This document shows, piece by piece, positions 35,153-44,100 of a DNA stretch of 64,000 bases. This stretch comes from Planosporangium mesophilum. Its GTDB lineage: Bacteria > Actinomycetota > Actinomycetes > Mycobacteriales > Micromonosporaceae. The DNA is taken from assembly GCF_016863255.1 (NCBI RefSeq), contig NZ_BOON01000030.1:102772-166771 (forward strand), given 5' to 3'. Both the position numbers and the translations under genes were made by a program. The notes below the pieces were generated by a model. The model was not told where the DNA came from and did not search any database. It was given only the letters and a program-made list of their open reading frames with translations. The number at the start of each line of letters is the position of its first letter. Position 1 is the stretch's first letter.

Positions 35153-35992
35153 TCAGGGCTGGGTGAAGTGGTACCCGGCATCGAGGAGCCGGGGCAGGGC
35201 GATGGTCAGCGCCTCGATGGTCTGCTGACGGTTCCCGCCGCCGTCGTGGTTGAGGATGATCGAGCCGGGGCGGGTCCTGGTCAGGATGGTCTGCACGATG
35301 TGCGGTACGCCCGGCCGGGACCAGTCCCTGGGGTCGACCGACCAGTCCAACGGGCGCATGCCCGCCGCGGCACAGGCGTCGAGGACGGCCGGGGACCAGT
35401 TGCCGCCGGGGGCGCGGAACAGGGTGGGGCGGTGACCGCCGGACGCGGTGCTGATCGCGTCGGTGGCCCGGTTGAGCTCGTCGTTGATCTGCGCCGGGGG
35501 CAGACCGGGCAGGTTGAGCGGGTGGGTGAAGGTGTGGTTGGCGATGTGGTGCCCGGCCTCGACGACCGCGGCGACGAGCTTCGGGTTGGCGGCGGCGCGG
35601 CGTCCGATCATGCAGAAGGTCGCCGGGATCTTGTAGTGGGCCAGCAGCGCGAGGACGCGCGGGGTCCACTCCGGGTCGGGGCCGTCGTCGATGGTCAACG
35701 CGATGTTCGTGCCCTCGCACGGCAGGTAGTGCTGCGGGCCGCCGGGCTTCTGGATGAAGTTCGGATCGACGGGGCAGACCCCGGGGGTGGGGGTGACCGG
35801 TGTGGGCACCTGCCAGGGGGTCGGAGATGCGCTCGGCGACGGGCTGGGTGTGCTCGGTGGGGGGTGGGGGCTTCCGGACGGCTTCGCGCTCTTCGGCGCG
35901 GCGTGCCCGGCGTGCGTACACCCGCCCGTCAGGGCAAGCGCACCCATCGCGAGCAGTAACCGGCGGCCAACCGGCCGGTTCAGGGCGGTCAT
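35153..35992 (-). CDS. Lipoprotein polysaccharide deacetylase (NodB family)
   Basis: 279 residues. Signal peptide with lipobox LTGGC about residue 24, a Pro/Ser-rich spacer (about 35-70), then a NodB domain: TIDDGPD (catalytic and metal Asp), HTFTHP (metal His pair), RAPGG and LNHDGGG. Predicted to sit on the outer face of the membrane and remove acetyl groups from peptidoglycan or another glycan. The ATG at MTALNRP was chosen; a GTG 18 bases upstream is open but lacks a ribosome site. The 327 bases upstream to the next gene hold only the promoter described separately. Confidence 0.9.
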   Translation of the reverse strand: MTALNRPVGRRLLLAMGALALTGGCTHAGHAAPKSAKPSGSPHPPPSTPSPSPSASPTPWQVPTPVTPTPGVCPVDPNFIQKPGGPQHYLPCEGTNIALTIDDGPDPEWTPRVLALLAHYKIPATFCMIGRRAAANPKLVAAVVEAGHHIANHTFTHPLNLPGLPPAQINDELNRATDAISTASGGHRPTLFRAPGGNWSPAVLDACAAAGMRPLDWSVDPRDWSRPGVPHIVQTILTRTRPGSIILNHDGGGNRQQTIEALTIALPRLLDAGYHFTQP

Positions 35993-36284
35993 GGGCTGGC
36001 AGCAAACCACACGCAGTAACCGTCGGATGACGGTCCTGTCGTTGATATGTCCTACATCATGGCTGATCCGCCTTGGTTGCGATTATCGGCGGCTTCACAC
36101 ACGGTGATCATGGATGAACCTGTTGTCGGTCGGCCTGCTGCGATAACGACGCGCCGGGGAGATCGTCGCCGTTCGGCTGACCAGCCTGTGCTGACAGGAG
36201 GAGCGGGGAAGGCGTCTTGCCGGCCGTGCTCCAGAGGTGGGTGCCTGTCGTCCGATCGGGCCCGCGTGTCACCGGTACTGGTGA

Positions 36285-36313
36285 TTGCTGGAAAATACTG
36301 GAACTTGTACCGT
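36285..36313 (+). promoter_or_regulatory. Putative promoter of the helicase-nuclease operon (leaderless)
   Basis: TTGCTG (36285-36290), 17-base spacer, TACCGT (36308-36313, matching TAnnnT). The predicted transcription start falls on or next to the GTG at 36320, so the first message would be leaderless, consistent with the absence of a ribosome site. The upstream 36000-36280 holds no supported gene. Confidence 0.45.
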
Positions 36314-36319
36314 CCTTGC

Positions 36320-37087
36320 GTGGATCAATCGGCCGAGGCGCTCGAGCGCCGCATCGACGAGCTGCGCACCGCCGTGCGCCAGGCGGTGCTGGCCGGCGAC
36401 CGGGCCCGGGCGCGGGGATTGAGAGCTGAGCTGCGGCGGGCCGAGCGGGAGTGGGACAACGCGGTCGACGGCCTCGCAGACCAGGTAGAACCCGTCACCC
36501 CGCTGCTGCCGATCCGCGAACAGGTGCACAACGCGCTGACCCTGCTCGGCGTCCCCGCCGCACCCAAGCTCGTCATCGCCGTCCACGAGACGTTCTTCGC
36601 CGGGGAGATCGTCCCGGCCCGCCTGACGAGCCTGCGCCGCGACGAGGAGCGCTCGTTCCGCTCGGCGCCGGGCTCCCGCCCGTACTATCTCTGCTCCGCC
36701 CTGACCGCCGACCTGCTCGCGCCGGCCCGCGGCCTGATGGCGGTGTCGACCTGGCCGTTGGCCCGCCGCATCGTCGGGCCGCTCAGCGCCCGGGTCGACT
36801 TCCTCACCGCCGCGATCCGCATCGCCGAGCGGACTGAGCGAAGCCCCGGCGCTGAGCGGCTGCTGTGGCGGTTCGCCGCCAACATCCCCGGCGCCACCAC
36901 GGACTTCGCCGACGTGAAGCCCGTTGATGTGGCGCGGGCGGCCCGAGCGGAGCTCGCGGTCCACGAAGACGCCGACCGGTCGCACCGCGAAGCGGCCGCC
37001 GAGCGAGCCCGTACCCAACTCGACGACGCGGCGCAGCTGTTCGGCAGCCGGTTGCGGGTCGTCTCCCCGGGGGTTGTCAACGAATGA
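36320..37087 (+). CDS. Coiled-coil/winged-helix-like protein, gene 1 of the helicase-nuclease operon
   Basis: 255 residues, no named family recognised. About 1-60 is a charged helical coiled coil (SAEALERRIDELRTAVRQ). About 70-190 looks like tandem winged-helix units (IREQVHNALTLLGVPAAPKL, LTSLRRDEERSF, RPYYLCSALTADLLAP). The end (205-245) is again helical and charged. Upstream in-frame starts add 91 residues of non-coding-looking sequence; GTG 36320 fits the coding bias and the leaderless promoter. Its stop overlaps the nuclease start as ATGA. Possible role: DNA- or partner-binding subunit; this is inference. Confidence 0.8.
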   Translation: MDQSAEALERRIDELRTAVRQAVLAGDRARARGLRAELRRAEREWDNAVDGLADQVEPVTPLLPIREQVHNALTLLGVPAAPKLVIAVHETFFAGEIVPARLTSLRRDEERSFRSAPGSRPYYLCSALTADLLAPARGLMAVSTWPLARRIVGPLSARVDFLTAAIRIAERTERSPGAERLLWRFAANIPGATTDFADVKPVDVARAARAELAVHEDADRSHREAAAERARTQLDDAAQLFGSRLRVVSPGVVNE

Positions 37088-38181
37088 CTTCACTGGATCG
37101 TCTACGTGGCGACGTCCAACCGAAAAACCACAACGCGCGTACGATCGCCGCGCTCACCGCGAACCCGGGGTGCTCGCGGCGGGCGGTGATGGACGCGGCC
37201 GGCATCGACAAGAGCCGGCTGGCGTCGTACATCGGGTTCCCGGCGCGGTTCGGCCAGTCGCAGTTCGCCATCACCCGCGGCAACGCGTTCGAGGCGCAGC
37301 TCAAGGCCAACGGCTGCGCGGAGCTGCTGCGGCTGCTGCGCGAGGCGCTGAAGCTGCCGATCGAAGAGGCGTCGTACGACGACCTGGAGTCGCTGGAGCA
37401 GATGGACGCGCGGGCCGCCCGGTCCCGGCAGCTACTGACGCGCGCCGCTTCCGGTGAGGAGGGGGCGGGAACGCTCTTCGACCACCCGCTGCTGCGGCTG
37501 GAGGTCGGCGGCCGGTGGGTGTACCTCGAGCCGGACCTGGTCGCGCTGCGGACCGGCGGCAAGTTCTACGTCGTCGAGATCAAATCCTTCGCCGTCATCG
37601 ACGGGCAGGCCGACGGTACGAAGGTCTCCGCCGCCGCGACCCAGTCGGCGGTGTACGTGCTCGCGCTGCGCCGGCTCCTCGCCGAAGCCGGCCACGACCC
37701 CTTGTTGGTGTCGCACGACGTGGTCCTGGTGTGCCCGGAGAACTTCTCCAACCGTCCCGTCGCGACCCTCGTCGACGTGCGAAAGAAGCTTTCGGTACTG
37801 GAACGGCAGCTGAGCAGGATGGCCCGCATCGACGCGATCGTGGAGTCGCTGTCCCCGGACCTGACGTTCGACCTGGCGCCCGACTCCTCCGGGGTGCCGC
37901 AGCGGCCGGCCTCCGAGCTGGTGGACGGGCTGGGGCAGGTCGACGCCCGGTACTCGCCGGAGTGCCTGGCCAACTGCGAGCTGGCGTTCTTCTGCCGGCA
38001 CGAGGCGCGCGGGACGACGGCCTCGTTGGGGAAGTCGGTACGTGAGGAGCTGGGCGGGGTTTCGTCGGTGGAGTTGGCGCTGTCGCTCGCGTCGGGTTCT
38101 GCCTCGCCGGAGCCGGATCAGGAAGAGGCGGCGGCGATGCTGCGGTACGCCGCCAAGCTGCGCGCGGAGATCGTCTCTTGA
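37084..38181 (+). CDS. Cas4-like PD-(D/E)XK nuclease with probable Fe-S cluster, gene 2 of the operon
   Basis: 365 residues. RecB/Cas4-type nuclease core: RGNAFEAQL (65-73), PD at 150-151 in LEPDLVALR, EIK at 165-167 in FYVVEIKSF, and QSAVY (187-191), i.e. the D...ExK...QxxxY set. Cys78 (NGC) plus Cys294, Cys298 and Cys304 (SPECLANCELAFFC) match the split four-cysteine Fe-S arrangement of Cas4, AddB and Dna2. Catalytic residues look intact. Starts inside the previous stop and its own end (TTGA) overlaps the next gene. Paired with an SF1 helicase two genes on, it would provide the DNA-cutting part of a Dna2-like machine. Confidence 0.85.
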   Translation: MTSLDRLRGDVQPKNHNARTIAALTANPGCSRRAVMDAAGIDKSRLASYIGFPARFGQSQFAITRGNAFEAQLKANGCAELLRLLREALKLPIEEASYDDLESLEQMDARAARSRQLLTRAASGEEGAGTLFDHPLLRLEVGGRWVYLEPDLVALRTGGKFYVVEIKSFAVIDGQADGTKVSAAATQSAVYVLALRRLLAEAGHDPLLVSHDVVLVCPENFSNRPVATLVDVRKKLSVLERQLSRMARIDAIVESLSPDLTFDLAPDSSGVPQRPASELVDGLGQVDARYSPECLANCELAFFCRHEARGTTASLGKSVREELGGVSSVELALSLASGSASPEPDQEEAAAMLRYAAKLRAEIVS

Positions 38182-39629
38182 GCGCGTTGACGGCCCTGGC
38201 CCGCGCGTCCGCCGTTCAGGCTGGCGTGGCACAGCCGATCGCGACCGTCCGGCACGTCCACCTGTCTTCGCGGCCGTTGGTATTCATACCGCTGTCGCTG
38301 GCCGGGGAGGCTCATGCTCCACTGGCCGCGCTGGTGGGCTCCTCTGTTGAGTCGCCCCAGTTGTTGGTGGTGCCGCAGCCGCGCAACCGGGACCAGCGGT
38401 TCGGGTTCGCCGCCACGCTTGCCGAGATTTTAGTGTCTTATGTGGACAGTTTCTGCGGCGAGACCGAGACGGTCGCGGTCGACCGGGGGCGCGACGTCCG
38501 GGAACGGTACGTCGACGCGCCGCAGATTCTGGTACCGAATGGCGGCGGGATCGGGTTCGTGCGGCTGTTCGGCCGGTCCACCCGGTTCCGGCGTACCACG
38601 GGGGAGTGGGCGGTCGACCCGGCGGTACCGCTGCTCGGGCGGTGGCTGACGTTCTTCGCCGAGCGGGCCGAGTACCCAGGCTCGTCCATGCTCGTGAGCA
38701 TGACCGGCGCGCTCGGTATGCACTGGGCGACCGGGCAGAGCAGCGTCGAGGACGCCAACCTGGCGGCGCTGTTGGGCTGGATCGCACCGCCCGCCGGTAT
38801 GACCGGGGCCGAGGCGGCGCTGGAGGCAGAGGATCCGCTGCGGTGGCCGCCGGCCGGGCCGGCGACGGATCCCACGTTCGACAACGAGGTGCTGGCGCCC
38901 GCGATCGAGTCCGGCTCACTGTCCACTCTGGAGAAGGCGCTGCGCGACCAGTTGGAGCCGACCTGGGAGCTGATGTGGCGCGGGGTGTCGCTGCTGCGCG
39001 CCTTGCCGGCGGGCTCCCGCGTCGAGCGGCGCTGGGCCGACGATCGGGGCGCGTTCACCGGGTACGTGGAGTACGTTGCCGAGGGCGGATTTCCGCAGGC
39101 CAAGCTGGACGTGGCGGTCGCGGCCGCGCAGCGCCTGGCGAAGCTGGAGCGGGCGCAGGCGCTGTATGACGCGCAGCGGGCGTACGACGATCCGCTGGTG
39201 CTGGCGGAGTACCGGCTGACCGGGGAGGCGTTCGCGGGCTCGGTCGTGGCTTCGTCGCCTGATCGTCTTGATGCCAGTGGTAAGAAGCGGGTGCTGCGGC
39301 CGCACATCACCGTGCGGTCTGACGATCCGGTGCGCCTGGGGCCGGGGGTAACCGTCGTGTCGCCCGCCCGGCCTGCTCAGAAGGGGCGCATCGTCTCCGT
39401 TTCCGGCTCCGATGTGGTGCTGGAGCTGTCGGGCGGGATGGGGCGTGGCCTGACCGCGCCGCCGGGGAGCGTGCCCGAGGTGGGGGAGCGGCTGACGTAC
39501 ACGACGCTGACGGAGTCGTACCAGGCCCCGGCCGCGTTCCCGTCCCGCGACGAGACGCCCTGGACGCACGGCGGGCCGCCGGCTGAGTACGTACCCGATA
39601 ACGAGGACGCGGCGGAGGAGTGGTCGTGA
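38178..39629 (+). CDS. Large uncharacterised protein, gene 3 of the helicase-nuclease operon
   Basis: 483 residues, TTG start within a TTGA overlap. No family recognised. The N-terminal part is alpha/beta (HLSSRPLVFIPLSLAGEAHA, PQLLVVPQPRNRDQRFGF). About 300-340 is a helical stalk (LDVAVAAAQRLAKLERAQAL) and about 378-450 is beta-rich (DDPVRLGPGVTVVSP, KGRIVSVSGSDVVLELSGG). That stalk-plus-barrel order is what precedes domain 1A in Upf1/Dna2-type SF1B helicases, so genes 3 and 4 may be the two halves of one helicase. The C-terminus is acidic. GAGGAG near its end serves the next gene. Confidence 0.8.
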   Translation: MSALTALARASAVQAGVAQPIATVRHVHLSSRPLVFIPLSLAGEAHAPLAALVGSSVESPQLLVVPQPRNRDQRFGFAATLAEILVSYVDSFCGETETVAVDRGRDVRERYVDAPQILVPNGGGIGFVRLFGRSTRFRRTTGEWAVDPAVPLLGRWLTFFAERAEYPGSSMLVSMTGALGMHWATGQSSVEDANLAALLGWIAPPAGMTGAEAALEAEDPLRWPPAGPATDPTFDNEVLAPAIESGSLSTLEKALRDQLEPTWELMWRGVSLLRALPAGSRVERRWADDRGAFTGYVEYVAEGGFPQAKLDVAVAAAQRLAKLERAQALYDAQRAYDDPLVLAEYRLTGEAFAGSVVASSPDRLDASGKKRVLRPHITVRSDDPVRLGPGVTVVSPARPAQKGRIVSVSGSDVVLELSGGMGRGLTAPPGSVPEVGERLTYTTLTESYQAPAAFPSRDETPWTHGGPPAEYVPDNEDAAEEWS

Positions 39630-40915
39630 CCGATGTGCTGCCCGGGGTGCTCGCCGATCTGACCTCGCACCGGGGTGTCGTCGTCGACTCGCCGCCCGGG
39701 GCGGGGAAGTCGACCCTTGTCGTGAAGGCCACCAAAGAGATGGTCTCGTCGGGCCAGCTGCCCCTCATGATCGTGGCGCAGACCAACGAGCAGGTCGACG
39801 ACCTGATTTCTCGTCTGATCACCGCGCTCCCGCCAGGCGTCGTCATCGGGCGGCTCTCGGCGCAGGGGTACGTGCCGACGCCGCGGGTCGCGGCCCACGC
39901 GTCCGTCACGGTCGGCTCGAAGGTCGCCGACCTCGGGCCGGCGCTCATCGTCATCGGTACGGCCGCGAAGTGGGCCACGCTGAACGACGGCCAGTGGCCA
40001 TGGGCGATCGTGGACGAGGCGTACCAGATGCGCTCGGACATGCTGCTGCGCATCGCGAACCGGTTCGACAAGGCGCTGTTCGTCGGGGATCCGGGGCAGC
40101 TCGACCCGTTCTCGGTCGTGGAGAGCGAGCGGTGGAACGGGCTGACCTGGGACCCGATGCAGAGCGCGGTGGCGGTGCTGCTGCGCCACAACCCGCATCT
40201 GCCGGTACACCGGCTGCCGGTGTCGTGGCGGCTGCCATTCTCCGCTGCACCCGTGGTGTCGCAGGCGTTCTACCCGTTCACGGGCTTCTCGTCCGGCACC
40301 GGTGACGGTGACCGGCGGCTCTCTCTGACGACCGCTTCGTTCGGCGGCGGGCCGGTCGACGCGGCCGTGGAGACGGCGGCCGCCACCGGCTGGGCGCTGT
40401 ACGAGCTGCCGAACCGGCACACCCTGCGTACGGACGCCGAGGCGGCGGCCGCGTGTGCCTCTTTGGCGCAGCGGTTCCTGGAGCGCGGGGCTGTCGCGTA
40501 CTCGGAGCAGGCTCCTGACGGTGCTCCGGTGACGGCCTCACGCATCGCCATCGGGGCCGCGCACCGGGACCAGGTGGCGGCGATCCGGTCGTACCTTCCG
40601 CCTTCCTCGGAGATCACGGTCGACACGGCGAACCGGCTGCAGGGGCGGGAGTACGACGTGACGATCGTGCTGCACCCGCTGTCCGGGCGGCGGGACGCGA
40701 CCGCGTTCCACCTGGAGTCGGGGCGGCTGTGCGTTCTCGCATCCCGGCACCGGCATGCGTGCGTGGTGGTGGCGCGGGCCGGGATCCCGGAGTTGCTGGA
40801 TGCTCATCCGTCGACGGAGCCGGTGCACCTGAATGTGCCGGTGAAGTTCCCGGACGGGTGGGAGGCCAATCAGTCGATCATGGCTCATCTGAACGGTCAT
40901 CGGGTGAACGTCTGA
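39626..40915 (+). CDS. SF1 helicase, gene 4 of the helicase-nuclease operon
   Basis: 429 residues. Walker A SPPGAGKST (22-30), Walker B WAIVDEAYQM with DEAY at 130-133, motif III GDPGQLDP (154-161), motif IV region VSWRLP, motif V ANRLQGREYDVTIVL and motif VI-like LASRHRHACVVV. The layout is that of Upf1/Dna2-type SF1 helicases, but the protein begins almost at motif I with no N-terminal stalk or barrel. GTG 39626 is preferred (GGAGGAG upstream, GTGA overlap with the previous stop) over GTG 39620. Last gene of the operon; 278 bases with no supported gene then lead to pglW. Confidence 0.88.
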   Translation: MTDVLPGVLADLTSHRGVVVDSPPGAGKSTLVVKATKEMVSSGQLPLMIVAQTNEQVDDLISRLITALPPGVVIGRLSAQGYVPTPRVAAHASVTVGSKVADLGPALIVIGTAAKWATLNDGQWPWAIVDEAYQMRSDMLLRIANRFDKALFVGDPGQLDPFSVVESERWNGLTWDPMQSAVAVLLRHNPHLPVHRLPVSWRLPFSAAPVVSQAFYPFTGFSSGTGDGDRRLSLTTASFGGGPVDAAVETAAATGWALYELPNRHTLRTDAEAAAACASLAQRFLERGAVAYSEQAPDGAPVTASRIAIGAAHRDQVAAIRSYLPPSSEITVDTANRLQGREYDVTIVLHPLSGRRDATAFHLESGRLCVLASRHRHACVVVARAGIPELLDAHPSTEPVHLNVPVKFPDGWEANQSIMAHLNGHRVNV

Positions 40916-41193
40916 ATGACTGAACGCATGGTTAGGGTTGCGAACGGTAACGTCATGCCGTCGTCGATCTGGGAATGGGCGGCTGCCGATTGGCGGGGAA
41001 GCGGCCGAGGGGTAGGGCGGAGTGCCTGTACAGCGTCGAGCCTGGGTCGTATCGGCTAGTGGGTCAACTGGCCTCGCCGTTCAGCAGGGCCGGCGGACTG
41101 AGGCTGATGGGTGACAAAGAACTAGCGCGTCCGCATCGGCCTTCCGTGTGGTTATGGGTCGCGGTATGAAACGCTTGCTTACGCTGTCGGGAG

Positions 41194-44100
41194 GTGGCTG
41201 TCATCAGGGAGAACTCGCCTCGCTGGAAAGAGATCAATGCCAGCGTGTGGCCGCTTGAGCGTGCGGGTCTGCATCACCTGAAGACGCTTCTGCCCGATTC
41301 CGATCCCTACCATGCCTGGGCCAACGTCGAGTTCGTCGGCACCGACAGCTCGCTCAACGAGGTCGACCTTCTCGTCCTGACCCCTAGCGGTCTGCACCTG
41401 CTCGAACTGAAGCACTGGCAGGGAGAGATCGCGGGCAACGGCACCCAGTGGACCGTACGCTCGCCGAGCGGGAGGCTCCGGTACGAGGACAACCCGCTGC
41501 TGCTTGCCAACCGCAAGGCGAAGCGACTGGCCAGTCTCCTCGAGCACTACGGCCGGCAGTCCGGCAAGAGGGTACGGATTCCCTACGTCCGCGCCGCGAT
41601 CTTCCTGCACGCGCCGAACACGACCGTGCGGCTGGATGAGGTGGGCAAGCAGCGGGTGTACGGCCTGCACACGGACTCGCGCAGCGGCCTGCCGAGCATC
41701 TATGACCTCCTTATTCAGCAGCCGACGGACCAGCGCGACGCGGTGGACCGGACGCGGGCGCGCGAAATCGTCTCGCTGATTGAAGGCTGCGGCATTCGAC
41801 CCTCGATCGCCGACCGAACGGTGCAGGGAATTCTGCTCCAGCCGAAACCCTTCGCCGAGGGGCCGGGCTGGCAGGACTACCTGGGCGGTCACAAGGTCGA
41901 GACGGACATCGTCCGGCGGGTCCGGTTCTACCTGACCTCGAAGGCGAGCGTCGACGACCGGGAGTTGATCCGCCGCGCTGCGGAGCGCGAGTTCCGGCTC
42001 CTCCAAGGTATCTACCACCCGGGTATTGCGCACGCGATCGACCTGGTGGACCACGAGTACGGGCCGGCCGTGATCTTCGAGCACGACGAGGACGCGGTGC
42101 GGCTCGACCACTGGTTGGCCGAGTACGGCGAGCGGCTGACCCTTGAGCAGCGGCTCGACCTGATCCGTGACCTGGCCGAGGTGCTCCGGTACGCACACTC
42201 CCGCCACCTCGTGCACCGTGGTTTGAACCCCCGGTCGATCTACGTGTACGACCCGGACAAGCCGCGGCCGCGCCTGGTGGTCACAGACTGGCAGACCGGC
42301 GGCCGGGTGGCGACGACGACGACCCAGGCGACCCTGCTCGCCGGCACCACCCACGTCGATCAGCTCGCCGACGAGAGCGTGCGGCTGTACCAGGCTCCCG
42401 AGGCGGCCACGAATCCGGATGCCCCGGGGCAGCTGCTGGATGTCTTCGCTCTCGGCGCGATCACGTACCTGATCTTTGCCGGCCGACCTCCGGCCACTAG
42501 CCCGGAGGCGCTCAAGTCCGCCATCACCGCTCAGGGTGGCCTAGAGCTGTCCGCCGCCGCCGACGCGGTGCCGGATACTCTGAGCTACCTCGTGTACGAC
42601 GCGACGCTCGGCGACACGTCGCAGCGCACGCAAAGCGTCGTCGATTTCCTTGGTCACCTCGACGCCGTCGAGGAGGAGGTGACCAGGCCTGAGCAGGCGC
42701 CCGTGCTCGACCCCGTCGATGCCGGTTCGGGCGACGTCCTCGACGGTGGCCTGACCGTCGAACGGCGGCTCGGCTCCGGCGCAACCTCCATCGCGCTGCT
42801 CGTGCGGCGCGAGGGGGACGCTGCCCCGCTCGTGCTCAAGGTCGCCCGGGACGAGGAGAAGAGCCAGCGGCTGCGTGACGAGGCCGACCAGCTACGAGAC
42901 CTGAAGCACTGGCAGGTGGCCCAGCTCGTCGAGGGTCCGGTGACCGTCGGAGGGCGCACCTGCCTGCTTCTTGAGTTCGCCGGCGAGCAGACCCTCGCCG
43001 AGGAGCTCGGTACGCACGGACGGCTCAGCCTCGACCTGCTGGAGCGCTACGGCAAGGATCTGCTCGACATCGTCGAGTACCTCGACGGGCAGGGCGTCAT
43101 CCACCGCGACATCAAGCCTGCCAACCTCGCGGCCCGGCCACGGCCAAAGGACAAACAGCCCCACCTCTGCATCTTCGACTTCTCGCTGGCGTCCGCGCCG
43201 GCCGACCAGATCAGCGCCGGCACGCCGCCGTACCTCGACCCGTTCCTGGGTCCGCCGCGCCGCCCTCGTTACGACCTGGCCGCCGAGCGCTTCGCCGCCG
43301 CGGTGACACTGTTCGAGATGGCTACCGGGACACTGCCGCGCTGGGGCGACGGGGTCGCCAATCCCGCGGCGGTCGCCGACGAGGTCGCCGTACCGGCCGT
43401 GCTGTTCGATTCGGCGATCGCCGACCGTCTGGCGTCGTTCTTCACCCGTGCGCTGGCCCGTGACGCCCGTGAGCGCTTTGACACCACCGAGGAGATGGCC
43501 GACGCCTGGCGGTCGATCTTCAAGGACGTTCCCGAGGCCGGCGTCGAACCGGCGATCACGCAGCCCGAGGGGCCGGGCATCACCCGGGACACCCCGCTCG
43601 ATCTGGTCAACCTGACCGAGCGGGCCCGGTCGGCCCTGGAGCGCTTCGGCGTACGCACGGTCGGCGACCTGGTCGACTACGACCCGATGGCGCTGTCCCG
43701 GCTGGCCGGAGTCCCGCAGGCCACCAAGACCGAGATCCGGCGACGGGCCAAGGAACTTCGGTCGCTCTTCGCGCCGTCGCCGGAGCCGCAGCCGGTCCCT
43801 GTGCCGAGCGTCGGTGTACCTTCTGCGCGCTCGGTGGACATCCTGGTCACGATTCTTCTGCCGACGTCGACGGGTCGTAACGACGGCGAGGTCCGGTCGC
43901 TGGAGGTGATGCTCGGGCTGAGAGGCCCGACCGACGAGACCGACCCGCTGTACTGGCCAACTCAGAGCGAGGCTGCCGCCGCGCTCGGCGTCGCGCAGCC
44001 GCAGCTAAGCCGGGCGATGCAGAAAGGCGTGCAGCGCTGGGCGGCCAGTGAGGAGCTTGCCGGGATTCGGGCCGAGATCGTCGAACTGCTCGACGCCCGC

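Noticed and set aside
36320..40915. Four-gene operon as DISARM or a CRISPR adaptation module
   Set aside because: No DUF1998, PLD or SNF2 protein as in DISARM, and no cas1, cas2 or repeat array; only the nuclease is Cas4-like.
40975..41169. Small open frame between the helicase and pglW
   Set aside because: 64 codons, no ribosome site, no coding bias and no recognisable similarity; the gap is better read as promoter DNA.
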